Shown here: positions 1 to 7,466 of the stretch, one piece after another
Layout of the letters: each line of letters begins with the position of its first letter
Numbering within the stretch: position 1 is the first letter of the stretch
IMG/VR virus record: IMGVR_UViG_3300049459_000192
Coordinates: 1-55,364 of that record
Strand: one strand, 5' to 3'
DNA: 55,364 nt
From: a virus
Position numbers and translations under genes: made by a program
Notes under the pieces: generated by a model
What the model was told of the DNA's origin: nothing
Database searches by the model: none
The model's input: only the letters and a program-made list of their open reading frames with translations

Positions 1-76
1 GGGGCGTAGCGCAGTCCGGTAGCGCACTAGCATGGGGTGCTAGGGGTCGAGTGTTCGAATCACTCCGTCCCGACCA
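1..76 (+). tRNA. tRNA-Pro (anticodon GGG), integration target
   Basis: The sequence folds as a full tRNA. The anticodon stem CTAGC/GCTAG encloses a seven-base loop ATGGGGT whose middle triplet GGG reads proline CCC. The TTCGAAT T-loop is present and the gene ends in an encoded CCA. The 3' acceptor strand CGTCCCG needs a 5' C that is not in the window, so the gene begins one base upstream. It is intact on this side of the prophage; the right end carries only a 3' partial copy. The known role is proline decoding; its 3' half is the attachment site. Confidence 0.95.
29..76 (+). repeat. attL core, 48-bp direct repeat
   Basis: Bases 29-76 (anticodon stem to CCA of the tRNA) are identical to 55206-55253. 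Weak identity continues a little beyond the CCA (TTCAATGACTTAG on both sides). A tRNA 3' half duplicated at both ends of a phage genome with an adjacent tyrosine integrase is the standard sign of site-specific integration. The exact crossover point inside the 48 bp cannot be seen. Confidence 0.92.
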
Positions 77-92
77 TATTTTTCAATGACTT

Positions 93-120
93 AGCCCAAC
101 TTTAGCCAGTTGGGCTTTTT
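93..120 (+). terminator. Intrinsic terminator after tRNA-Pro
   Basis: The eight-base stem AGCCCAAC/GTTGGGCT is followed by a T run. It lies inside the element, so after integration the tRNA uses a terminator supplied by the phage. A different hairpin of the same design follows attR at 55271. Confidence 0.8.
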
Positions 121-145
121 CATTGGTGGGGAGTTTTTCGGGACT

Positions 146-1324
146 TCATCCAGTTTTCCTTTTCAGTATTGTCAGTACCGGCCCACGTGAGTCTGTTGCT
201 GATACCATATTTGCAGCCTCGATCAGATGCCCGAGTTCAGCGCCCGAGTAGTGACTGGTGATGCTGCCGTTCTTGTGTCCCAGTAAGGCCTTTCGGTCTT
301 CCTGAGTGACACCAGCCGCCCGAAGGCGACGACCAAATGTGTGCTTCAAATCGTGCACCCTGATGGATGCATACCCTGGGTGAGCGGGGCGAAGGTTTTC
401 CTCCTGCCAGAGTTTTGCCGCTCTCACCCGCGCCTTTTTCCAAGCCGAGTCGTTCATGCGATGAAGCGCGTTACCCTTGTAAGGAAATACCCAGTCCTTA
501 CTCAGGCCTCGCTGTTTGTCGATGATCGACTTGGCCACGGTGTTGAGCACCACCAATCGCTCGTCGCCGTTCTTCACGCCTGATCGCTCGTTGCGCCCGC
601 CGAAGTCTGACGGGATCAGGAACACGCTGGTGCCAAGTTCTGGCACCGATATCTCCCAGTCCCACCTCAATTTGCAGACCTCTTGCTCGCGACATCCTGT
701 GTTCACCTTGAACAAGGCCATTGTTTGCAGGTGAGCCGGCAACTCTCCAAAAAGTATCGACTGCTCGTCCCATGTCATGGGGTAGGGCTCGCGAACCTTT
801 TTCTTCAAGTCCAGCTTCGCAAGCATCGGCACCGAATCAAGCCAAGGCCTGCGTTCTTCGTCCCGCCACTTCCTTGCACAAAGCGAAAGAACCCGTATTA
901 CCCGTTCGATTGAGATGTTGATCGTGCGAGGTGCCACCGGCTTTAATTGCTTCCCGCACGGCAACACCATCCCCTTCAAACGATCCTTCACGAACGGCTC
1001 AAGTGCCTGGTCATCGATGTGGGTCAATGGCAGGTCTTTGAGATAAGGGTGCAAATGCTTCAGGTGGTGCGCCGTCAGTTTGATTGACGGCTGATCCTTG
1101 CTCTCAATCAAAAACTTAGTTGCTGCTTCTTCCCAAGTTCGGGTTCGGCGCACGCCATACACCTTTTGCTGCCGAAGCTGCTCAAGGCGATGAATCAGGT
1201 ACTGCTCTGCTTCTTGCCTGTCACCAGTTCCAGTGCTTTCTCGAAGTCGCTCACCTCGGAAAACCTTGTCGATTTGCCAGACTCCACCTTTCTGGTAGAG
1301 ACCGGAGATCGCTTTTCTCGCCAT
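146..1324 (-). CDS. int: Phage integrase, tyrosine recombinase
   Basis: This 392-residue protein catalyses prophage integration, and excision together with an accessory factor. An N-terminal arm-binding and SAM-like region (about 1-170) precedes the catalytic domain. Visible active-site residues are R212 (TGCREQE), H324 (VHDLKHTFG), H350 (LLGHK) and the nucleophile Y359 (SHYSG). The usual second arginine of HxxR is a lysine here (K327). The start is ATG with AGGAGG eight bases upstream. It reads toward the tRNA and stops 70 bp from attL, and its start lies inside the upstream xis-like gene (130-bp overlap). The protein ends in LTILKRK plus two residues, a tail repeated in the second integrase past attR. 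Confidence 0.95.
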   Translation of the reverse strand: MARKAISGLYQKGGVWQIDKVFRGERLRESTGTGDRQEAEQYLIHRLEQLRQQKVYGVRRTRTWEEAATKFLIESKDQPSIKLTAHHLKHLHPYLKDLPLTHIDDQALEPFVKDRLKGMVLPCGKQLKPVAPRTINISIERVIRVLSLCARKWRDEERRPWLDSVPMLAKLDLKKKVREPYPMTWDEQSILFGELPAHLQTMALFKVNTGCREQEVCKLRWDWEISVPELGTSVFLIPSDFGGRNERSGVKNGDERLVVLNTVAKSIIDKQRGLSKDWVFPYKGNALHRMNDSAWKKARVRAAKLWQEENLRPAHPGYASIRVHDLKHTFGRRLRAAGVTQEDRKALLGHKNGSITSHYSGAELGHLIEAANMVSATDSRGPVLTILKRKTG

Positions 1325-1608
1325 GGTTTGCCTCCTTTGGCTTCACCCTGGCGCTCGCTGCGGGGGTGATTGTTGTCCTGATTCGCCGCCTTTTCAACCG
1401 ACTTGCGCTCGACGTAGGCGTCCGCCCATTCATCAAGCTCAATCCGGTCGAAGGCCACGCCTTGTTTCCCGATCGGGAACTCTCGAACGCTTGGGCGAAC
1501 TGTTTTGTTGAATTCGTCCCGGCACATGCCGAGGTAACCAGGAGCATCGCCAAACCTGATGAAGCGCGGTTGAATGCTGCTGGCCTTTGCCGCTGTGGCG
1601 TTTGCCAT
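1195..1608 (-). CDS. Excisionase-like small DNA-binding protein
   Basis: The reading frame is open from 1623. The ATG at 1608 is preferred because GGAG lies upstream, whereas the ATG at 1623 has no ribosome site. Residues around APGYLGMCRDEFNK and IELDEWADAY resemble the winged-helix excisionase/AlpA type seen next to phage integrases: a recognition element followed by an 'LDxWxxxY' helix. The C-terminal half is basic and low in complexity. It overlaps the integrase gene by 130 bp in another frame, which suggests coupled expression. The likely job is directing excision; this is inferred from position and the motif only. Confidence 0.65.
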   Translation of the reverse strand: MANATAAKASSIQPRFIRFGDAPGYLGMCRDEFNKTVRPSVREFPIGKQGVAFDRIELDEWADAYVERKSVEKAANQDNNHPRSERQGEAKGGKPWREKRSPVSTRKVESGKSTRFSEVSDFEKALELVTGKKQSST

Positions 1609-1647
1609 GAGGTGATGCTCCATGCCGCGCGTGGCGGCAGAAGGTGG

Positions 1648-1971
1648 TTAAAGGTTTCGAAACTCTTTTCGCTGCTCGGGGGATTGAGCGGGGTAACCGA
1701 AGTGAAATCGCCTTTTGCCCGTGTAGCCGCACTCACTGCATCCGGACGACGGGCCGCAGCTGCAGCCACCCTCACATCCGCAACTGCATCCGCTACAAGC
1801 CAGCGTCACAACGCCTTCCTCTTCGAGCTCGCCTTCATCTGTGATCCAGTACTTGCGCCGGCGATCAAGCTTGAAGCCTGCTACCGCTTCGGCCTGCTCA
1901 TATGTTGCGGGCTCTACTCGAAAGCCGTGATCTGCACCTGGATCTGCGACCGATCGCATTACTTTTGGCAT
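1648..1971 (-). CDS. Cysteine-rich small phage protein
   Basis: The product has 107 residues. The middle holds a dense cluster of nine cysteines within about 27 residues (CSGCSCGCEGGCSC, then a short spacer and CSECG), suggesting metal binding. The N-terminal part (TYEQAEAVAGFKLD) looks globular and has no recognised domain. It lies in the minus-strand early group just upstream of the excisionase-like gene. Function unknown. Confidence 0.6.
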   Translation of the reverse strand: MPKVMRSVADPGADHGFRVEPATYEQAEAVAGFKLDRRRKYWITDEGELEEEGVVTLACSGCSCGCEGGCSCGPSSGCSECGYTGKRRFHFGYPAQSPEQRKEFRNL

Positions 1972-2023
1972 GCGGAACTCCTCGCCCGCTGCACACCGGC
2001 AGGCTGTTGAGTTAGGGGAGGGG

Positions 2024-2179
2024 TTACTGCTGGGCGCGGCGTTGGAAGTCAGTGCAGCGCACGATCACCGTCTGCCCGTCGTTCGAAAGCGGAGGCATGG
2101 TGCTGAAGGGAAGGTGGCTGCAATCGCGGTGGGCGTGGGTGCAGGTGGTGCACATGCCTCCTTTAGGTTGGTGTGTCAT
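2024..2179 (-). CDS. Small Cys/His protein (51 aa)
   Basis: The ATG at 2179 is chosen because it overlaps the stop of the upstream mini-gene (ATGA) and the residues before it are a shadow of the neighbouring gene. The product begins MTHQPKGGMCTTC and contains CxxC, HxxxDC and VRC, consistent with a small zinc-binding fold. Such short Cys/His proteins are common beside integrases in Pseudomonas phages. No function is assigned. Confidence 0.55.
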   Translation of the reverse strand: MTHQPKGGMCTTCTHAHRDCSHLPFSTMPPLSNDGQTVIVRCTDFQRRAQQ

Positions 2180-2232
2180 CGCCACGGCCCCTTGTAGATG
2201 AGGTAGGCCATGTAGAGCGGGGCGAAGATCAT
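2176..2232 (-). CDS. Candidate 18-codon mini-gene, hydrophobic peptide
   Basis: ATG at 2232 overlaps the stop of the upstream gene (ATGA), and the TGA at 2178-2176 overlaps the ATG of the next gene. The peptide MIFAPLYMAYLIYKGPWR is hydrophobic with a basic end. Overlap on both sides argues for translational coupling rather than chance, but no ribosome site of its own is visible. Confidence 0.4.
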   Translation of the reverse strand: MIFAPLYMAYLIYKGPWR

Positions 2233-2555
2233 GGCGCCACCTCGCGGCGCGCCCACCAGCAGACCGGGCCATCGTCGGTGTCGTGAATCGCCAGGCAGAA
2301 CCAGCCTTCGCCATCAGGACGCTCAGGCTCCCAGTAACTGAAGTCCGGGTCGCCGGCTTCGAAGTAGCGATCGGCAACTGCCTCTTCGGCGTATTCGAGG
2401 CACACCTGGGTAACGGTCAAACCCTGCTCCACTACCCAGGCCTTGCACTTGTCGCCGTCACCCTCGTCGAAGTCGGGCATATCCGGATGTTGGAACGAGC
2501 CCATTTCGTCGCGCGCGACTGGTGCTGACTGGATCAGTTTGATTTCTTCAGGCAT
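2229..2555 (-). CDS. Hypothetical acidic phage protein
   Basis: The product has 108 residues. The ATG at 2555 is preferred over upstream codons because AAGGA sits eight bases before it. The protein is acidic, with a Trp-rich C-terminal half (DFSYWEPERPDGEGWFCLAIHDTDDGPVCWW is split here only by its position, residues 72-102). No known domain is recognised. It begins the minus-strand run that leads to the excisionase-like and integrase genes. Confidence 0.6.
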   Translation of the reverse strand: MPEEIKLIQSAPVARDEMGSFQHPDMPDFDEGDGDKCKAWVVEQGLTVTQVCLEYAEEAVADRYFEAGDPDFSYWEPERPDGEGWFCLAIHDTDDGPVCWWARREVAP

Positions 2556-2780
2556 GACTTCGTCCTTGCCGCTATAGCGGCCGATTACAGATGGTAAGGA
2601 GTGTGTTGCTGCAGGTTGTTGAAGCTGAAGGGAGGGCCGGTATATCAAAAATATTGATGGCACCTGTTTTTCTTTGCAGGAGTGCCGTTAGGCTTTAAAG
2701 TCTCTATGGTTTTATGGTGTTTCCCAGAAAAGGGAAGGCCAGTATCGTCTTGTAAATGTATCTCAAAGGAGGGATTTTTT

Positions 2781-3131
2781 ATGGATTTCGAGTTGGCAAG
2801 ACCTTTCTCAGATGGAGTTAGTGGTGGAGTTTCTGCATTTGAGGTCACCCCAATGCCAGAAATGAAGTTTGCCTACTTTAAGGATAAAGAGCTAACTCTA
2901 GACGGCTGGCGTTTAATCGGCTGCCGGTTTGAGAACTGTACATTAAATGTTTCTTCTACATACTTTTCTATCGAGAGATGTTTTGTTGATGAGGATACAG
3001 TCGTAATGTGGGAGGGAGATGCGATCAAGTTGATTCAGTTGTTTAATATGCGCAATGATGAGATTCGAGCAGCATCGCCTGAGTTCGCCGCTACCAAAAA
3101 TCGTGATGGCAGTTTTACTCTCGGAGTTTGA
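2781..3131 (+). CDS. Hypothetical cargo protein 1
   Basis: The product has 116 residues. ATG at 2781 follows AAAGGAGG, an excellent ribosome site; frames extending upstream have none. Composition is AT-rich compared with the flanking phage genes and the strand is opposite, as for an acquired lysogenic gene. Beta-like hydrophobic and aromatic content (FAYFKDKELTLDGWRLIGC) suggests a compact immunity-like or sensor-like fold, but no family is recognised. The following membrane-protein gene starts inside its 3' end, so the two are probably co-translated. Confidence 0.6.
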   Translation: MDFELARPFSDGVSGGVSAFEVTPMPEMKFAYFKDKELTLDGWRLIGCRFENCTLNVSSTYFSIERCFVDEDTVVMWEGDAIKLIQLFNMRNDEIRAASPEFAATKNRDGSFTLGV

Positions 3132-3714
3132 TACGGAGGCGAAAGTAACAGGGACGGTTGATGCTAATCTAGCACTGCTTCCCCGGAGAAGTCAGATACA
3201 AGTTTTTGTTTACGGCGCTGCTGCAATAGTATTTGCGTTGATTGGGTGTGTTTTTTTGTGGTATGAAAAAGATACTTGGTGGGTTCCTTTTGCAGTCTTT
3301 CTGGTGTTTCTGGCCGCTGGTATGGTGTGTTTCTTCGCTTCATATCAAAGCTCAGAAATGCACAATGCGACGCCTACTGAGGTAACTATTTCCAATCAGC
3401 AGGTGAAGGTCGTTGCAGATCCACGGCTGCCGGGGCACAAAGATTTGTTCAGGAGCTTCGCAACTGTTTTTACAGCCCTTTCCAATCAAAAACCTTTACC
3501 GGCTGCGGACGCTTTAGTTGATGAGAAAGGAGAGGTAATCTCCGGAAGTGAGGTTGAGGCCATTGCAGCAGTAGACTTGGCGAATAAAAAAGCGAATCAG
3601 CTCATTACAGAAACGCTGTCGGCTTTTTCTGACTCCCGAAATGAAACTGACAAGTTGGTCGGAAGACAGACTATAAGTTCGCCAGTATCTCAGGTTGGTA
3701 ATAACAGAGTTTGA
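3106..3714 (+). CDS. Two-pass membrane protein of cargo pair 1
   Basis: The reading frame is open from 3055. The ATG at 3106 is preferred, giving 202 residues and a 26-bp overlap with the previous gene. Two hydrophobic helices (about residues 35-55 and 60-80, the second near WWVPFAVFLVFLAAGMVC) are followed by a soluble C-terminal domain of about 110 residues. The domain is not recognised. Gene order of a small soluble protein followed by a membrane protein resembles toxin-immunity or exclusion pairs, but that is inference. Confidence 0.6.
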   Translation: MAVLLSEFDTEAKVTGTVDANLALLPRRSQIQVFVYGAAAIVFALIGCVFLWYEKDTWWVPFAVFLVFLAAGMVCFFASYQSSEMHNATPTEVTISNQQVKVVADPRLPGHKDLFRSFATVFTALSNQKPLPAADALVDEKGEVISGSEVEAIAAVDLANKKANQLITETLSAFSDSRNETDKLVGRQTISSPVSQVGNNRV

Positions 3715-3800
3715 GAGGCCCTAGCTGCTTGGTGCAAAGCGGGGTAATTTACATCTTAAGGTCTTAGGTGGAATTACCGTGTTGATTGTATGATTTTCAA

Positions 3801-4163
3801 TCAAGCAGCTACTAAGTTTTGAGAACTAATATTCCAAGGGTCGTTAGCTCTCGCCAGCGCGGCCATCGGTGGCGGGCTAACGCTATTCCCGCACATGTGC
3901 ACCTGCTGGGTCTTGGTGAATGGCTTGCCGTCGGCGCCGTGGCTGATGATGTAGTCGGCGGGGAAGCCTTGAGCCTTGTACAGCTCGGCCGGTTGCAGCA
4001 TCCGCAGGCAGATGTCGACGATCACGTAGGGTGTTCCCTTGATCGTGAAGGTGATCAGGCCCAGCTGATCCTTGGTGGTGATGATTGGCGCTGGCGCGTC
4101 GGCGGCGCTCATGTTCTCGGTGCCGCCTTCCGTGATCAGATGCGACAGTAAGATGGATCTTTT
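3801..4163 (-). pseudogene. C-terminal remnant of DNA cytosine methyltransferase
   Basis: The fragment carries the C-terminal motifs of C5-cytosine methyltransferases: ELYKAQGFP, then CGNSVSPP followed by an alanine-rich helix (motif X). Residues upstream of the first ATG (LITEGGTEN, up to 4148) still read as family-like sequence and the frame closes at 4163. The catalytic PC motif and the SAM-binding N-terminus are absent. The break coincides with the promoter and start of the AT-rich AbiC-like gene, so that gene probably replaced the 5' half. The fragment cannot methylate DNA alone. Confidence 0.75.
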
Positions 4164-4166
4164 TTA

Positions 4167-4195
4167 TTGGAAAAATGGCATTCAGGCTATATATT
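4167..4195 (+). promoter_or_regulatory. Sigma-70 promoter for the AbiC-like gene
   Basis: TTGGAA (4167-4172) and TATATT (4190-4195) are separated by 17 bp, 29 bp before the ATG at 4224. No operator palindrome overlaps it, so expression in the lysogen is plausible. Confidence 0.55.
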
Positions 4196-4223
4196 ATCTC
4201 GCAAAATTCAGGGATCGAAATAG

Positions 4224-5060
4224 ATGCAAAATTTTCTGATAATCATACTGTTGGCTGCGCTTTTAGGCGTGACTGCCATATCTGGATATCTTTGCCTTTT
4301 ATTAAGAAGTCCAGAAAAATCTGAAGAAATAAAGCCGTTAAATACGTTTGTGTTGGGCGTTGTAGTTGTATTGTTTGTTGTGACGGTGGTTGCGACTTAT
4401 TTCTACTCTGTAAGTGACGAATTTTCAATTTCAAACAATTTAGGGCAGGTTGGAGATTTTATAGGCGGCCTTACAAATCCGCTATTAAGTTTTTTGGCAT
4501 TGCTGGTATTGCTTAGGACGACTTTAATTCAAACAGATGAGGCGCGTAAAACAACATCTTTTATGGGTAAGCAGCACGACATTCTCGAAAGAGAAAAATT
4601 CGAAGGCACGTTCTTTCAGCTGCTTGATCGGTTGGAGAGTTACTGTGAGCGACATTTGAGGGTTAATAAGCCAGGGTCGAATCAGACTGTGGCGAGCGTT
4701 CTGTCGTCTTCTATTTATTCGAAAAGGGCGAATTTTGATAAGTTGCCAGCTAAAGCCCAATTGAAGGCAGTGAAAGCTCATATTAAATTGGTGGCTCAGG
4801 GTGATATGTGTTATGGGTTTTATGCACGGGCTGCGCGCGTTATAAGGTTTATCAATAATTCAAATTTACCAATAACTTGGCGTAAATCCTACGCTGCGCT
4901 ATTGAAGGATTCGATGTATCCTTCGGAAAGAGTGATGTTCGTAAATTACGCATTCTCTAACAAGAAAACATGGCGTGGTCTTATAAAGACTTGGGGGGTT
5001 TCTGGAATTGTTTCTAGATGCTACGCATCAAAAATCGTTGAGGATTATTATGGAAAGTAA
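4224..5060 (+). CDS. AbiC-like abortive infection membrane protein
   Basis: The product has 278 residues. Three hydrophobic segments lie at about 4-27, 40-62 and 81-104. They are followed by a soluble domain that opens with KFEGTFFQLLDRLE. The GQVGDFIGGLTNPLLSFLALL stretch followed by F-E-x-T-F-F-x-L-L is the pattern I know from the putative abortive-infection (AbiC-type) family. Such proteins act at the inner membrane and are thought to stop phage growth by harming the infected cell. It is AT-rich, has its own promoter, and sits where the methyltransferase gene is cut off. The family assignment is from memory of the pattern. Confidence 0.65.
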   Translation: MQNFLIIILLAALLGVTAISGYLCLLLRSPEKSEEIKPLNTFVLGVVVVLFVVTVVATYFYSVSDEFSISNNLGQVGDFIGGLTNPLLSFLALLVLLRTTLIQTDEARKTTSFMGKQHDILEREKFEGTFFQLLDRLESYCERHLRVNKPGSNQTVASVLSSSIYSKRANFDKLPAKAQLKAVKAHIKLVAQGDMCYGFYARAARVIRFINNSNLPITWRKSYAALLKDSMYPSERVMFVNYAFSNKKTWRGLIKTWGVSGIVSRCYASKIVEDYYGK

Positions 5061-5094
5061 TGGTGCTTAATTTAAGATGGTTTCAATATCTGGG

Positions 5095-5412
5095 CTAATC
5101 AAGGTTGAAGTCGATTCCGGTTTTTGGACACTGGTTGAGCTGTCGCAACTGCTTTTCTGTGATTCCGAATTCAAGTAGCGGCATATTGGCGAAGCGAGCT
5201 GTCTTTTCGGCTGTCGCCGCTGCCAAGTTGGTGATGAGCGTCGAGGCCGTCTCCTACCATTCCTCGGAGCAGTGGCGCTCGCCGATAACCAGCATGGCGT
5301 TATCGAGTGAGTTTGACACAATTATCGAACGCTTCTCGGCGCCTATCCGCTTGAGCAGGGCCTTCTCCTTGGGGCGCTTGTCCTTCTGCAATTGCGCATT
5401 GCTCTCGGCCAT
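5095..5412 (-). pseudogene. Phage gene interrupted by one amber codon
   Basis: ATG at 5412 follows AGAGGT. The frame reads 52 codons (start MAESNAQLQKDKR, up to HCSEEW), meets TAG at 5254-5256, then continues as protein-like sequence for 52 more codons (ETASTLITNLAAATAEK onward) to TAG at 5095. Composition and helix pattern are continuous across the stop, and a CAG-to-TAG change would explain it. The intact product would have 105 residues, helical, of unknown function. The leader and start closely match those of the gene at 7790. Confidence 0.6.
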
Positions 5413-5493
5413 GGCCTACCTCTTTAATTCCGCTGGCCGGCTCGTTACAAGGTGGTGTATCTATGACTCAACTCACACTGGCAGGAGACCGAC

Positions 5494-5682
5494 ATGAGGT
5501 TGCAGAGCGATGTAGATGCGCTAGCGGCTATCGAAGAGGACGCCAAGGTAATGCTGAAACGGATAGGGCTGCCCGACGACGCGGTGAAGCTTGAGGTGGT
5601 CGTGTTCCTTCGGGAGGTGATCGACCTGGCCAGCTACATGGAGTCGAAGCATCGGCTGGTTGAAGCGCCGGGTTTCGTCTGA
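5494..5682 (+). CDS. Small helical hypothetical protein (62 aa)
   Basis: ATG at 5494 follows GGAG at good spacing. The product is mostly helical (DALAAIEEDAKVMLKRIG and LEVVVFLREVIDLASYM) with no recognised domain. It diverges from the amber-interrupted gene and precedes the second cargo pair by 70 bp. Confidence 0.5.
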   Translation: MRLQSDVDALAAIEEDAKVMLKRIGLPDDAVKLEVVVFLREVIDLASYMESKHRLVEAPGFV

Positions 5683-5751
5683 GCTGGCGCATTGCCCGCC
5701 GTTGCGGTATTTGTGTTCGGCCCGGCATGGAGCCGGATCAAGGAGATTCAA

Positions 5752-6306
5752 ATGGCGGATTCGCCGTGGGATATGTTATCAGCTCTCGGTACGCTAGCCG
5801 CCGTTGCCGTAGCCTTGGCAGTCTCTGGGCATACATCTTGGGTGATCCGGAGGGCCGATAAGGATCGTTCAGAATTGGTCGCGGCAAGAATGCTTAGTCC
5901 AATTATGGAGCTCGAAAGAAGAGCTTCTTACCTATTTTCGTGGTTTTGTTTCAATGATCAAGAGCCAGATGATGGGTACGTTAATATTCTCCGGGCCATC
6001 CAAGAACTAGATGTAATGGCTGGAGCCATTTCCATTGATGATCTCTACCCGCTGCTTCAGTTGAAAAGCCATGCTGCCAAGAGAACAGCAAGGGCATTGG
6101 GGCTAATCCAAAGCTTTTCCGCTGACGCCGGTGCAATAATTTTGCACCACAGTTGGAGCGATGTTTCACGACACAAAACTCACTATAAGCAGTGGGTTGC
6201 AATGCTTTCTGAGATCAAAGATCACCTCTCAATCGCCCTATTGGCCTGTGAGGCTGCGGCCTCTACTGGCGCACCGCGGCCAACTGCTGAAGAAATACAG
6301 CGGTAA
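5752..6306 (+). CDS. Membrane-anchored hypothetical cargo protein
   Basis: The product has 184 residues. ATG at 5752 follows AAGGAG; the open frame upstream from 5692 has no such site. One hydrophobic helix lies near the N-terminus (LSALGTLAAVAVALAVS, about 7-23), followed by a basic stop-transfer stretch and an all-helical cytoplasmic domain. No domain is recognised. It sits 92 bp ahead of the nuclease-like gene on the same strand, so the two may act together. Confidence 0.6.
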   Translation: MADSPWDMLSALGTLAAVAVALAVSGHTSWVIRRADKDRSELVAARMLSPIMELERRASYLFSWFCFNDQEPDDGYVNILRAIQELDVMAGAISIDDLYPLLQLKSHAAKRTARALGLIQSFSADAGAIILHHSWSDVSRHKTHYKQWVAMLSEIKDHLSIALLACEAAASTGAPRPTAEEIQR

Positions 6307-6398
6307 CAATCGCTTCCATCAGTAGTCGGTGGTGGCAATTTGGTTTTGGTTGGAGTATATGGGGTGACCGGCATAGAGTCGGAAAAAGGAGAGGCACT

Positions 6399-7454
6399 GT
6401 GGATTTATTCAGCCCGCAGGTGAGTGAGGATCGACTTCATCAACATTTTCGGCGGATTAGCCAGAACTTACCCAGTAACGTGTATTGTCGAAAAGTTGTA
6501 GAAAAATGGGTTGAAGGCTTTCCCGATAGGGATGGGAAATTTGTAAAAGAATTTCAAACCACATTTAACTCAAGCTTTTGGGAAATATATTTGCACGCAG
6601 CACTTCGTGAATTGAGTGCTACGTTTGACTGGAATTATCACGCTCCGGACTTTGTCGTTTCGATCAAAGGCATTGAGTTTTTGATAGAAGCCACAACTGC
6701 AAATGCAGCTCAGGATGGAAATCCGGAGTGGAGTAAATCCCTCACGCCGCCTCAGCCTGGAGAAATAAAATTCAATGAACTAAATCGAGTGTCTATCATT
6801 CGTTTGGCAAATGCTTTTATGAATAAATCAAGTCACTATCTGCAAAAATACTCTAAATTAGAGCATGTGAGTGATAAGCCTTTCGTAATTGCTATAGCTC
6901 CGTTTGAACAACCTTGGTTTAATCTCCAAGTTTTTCGCGCAATCGAAGCTCTTCTTTTCGATTATTATGTTGATGAAGATGAATACCTTGCTAATCCAGA
7001 GCAATTCCCAAACGGGCCAGAGGGCCGTAGTTTAGGAAGTGTCACAAAGGATAATGGCTCTGAGATTGAATTGGGTTTTTTTGACTGTGACAGATTCAGT
7101 CATGTAAGCGCGGTTGTGTTTAGCAGTACTGCTACATGGGGCAAAGTCGAAGCGTTATCCGGGAATCCATTATCTGTGATAGCTACTCACTGGGAAACTC
7201 CGGACGGCATAAAGCGGATCGTCACTAAAGGCGGGGAAATAGGCGAAACGGTGACAGATGGGCTTCGTGTATACCATAATCCTTTTGCCAAACATCCACT
7301 TTCACTAGAGGCTTTCCGAAGTGATCGTCTGGTGCAAATTTGGGCCGATCCGAAAAGCCGGGAGATGACGTTTGAGAATGCGGAAAATGCTCTTCATCTT
7401 CGACAGGCGATGATTGTGAATCCAACAGACGACTTCAAAGAAAAATCTGTATAA
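6399..7454 (+). CDS. PD-(D/E)xK nuclease-like cargo protein
   Basis: The product has 351 residues. The start is GTG at 6399 with AAAGGAG seven bases upstream. The region FWEIYLHAAL, then APDFVVSIKGIEFLIEATT (about 60-98) has the shape of a restriction-type nuclease core: a Glu-bearing helix, a PD strand and a following E-x-T strand, where Thr would replace the usual Lys. The rest is unassigned, with an acidic insertion near 195. It is AT-rich against its surroundings and ends 12 bp from the convergent early operon. A DNA-cleaving defence effector is plausible, but the missing Lys leaves activity uncertain. Confidence 0.5.
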   Translation: MDLFSPQVSEDRLHQHFRRISQNLPSNVYCRKVVEKWVEGFPDRDGKFVKEFQTTFNSSFWEIYLHAALRELSATFDWNYHAPDFVVSIKGIEFLIEATTANAAQDGNPEWSKSLTPPQPGEIKFNELNRVSIIRLANAFMNKSSHYLQKYSKLEHVSDKPFVIAIAPFEQPWFNLQVFRAIEALLFDYYVDEDEYLANPEQFPNGPEGRSLGSVTKDNGSEIELGFFDCDRFSHVSAVVFSSTATWGKVEALSGNPLSVIATHWETPDGIKRIVTKGGEIGETVTDGLRVYHNPFAKHPLSLEAFRSDRLVQIWADPKSREMTFENAENALHLRQAMIVNPTDDFKEKSV

Positions 7455-7466
7455 GAGTAAATCTGG

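Noticed and set aside
1120-2010. Plus-strand open frame of 296 codons
   Set aside because: It is antisense to the integrase, excisionase-like and Cys-rich genes, which have ribosome sites and motifs; it has none.
5105-5497. Plus-strand open frame of 130 codons
   Set aside because: It is antisense to the amber-interrupted gene, whose start, ribosome site and composition are better.
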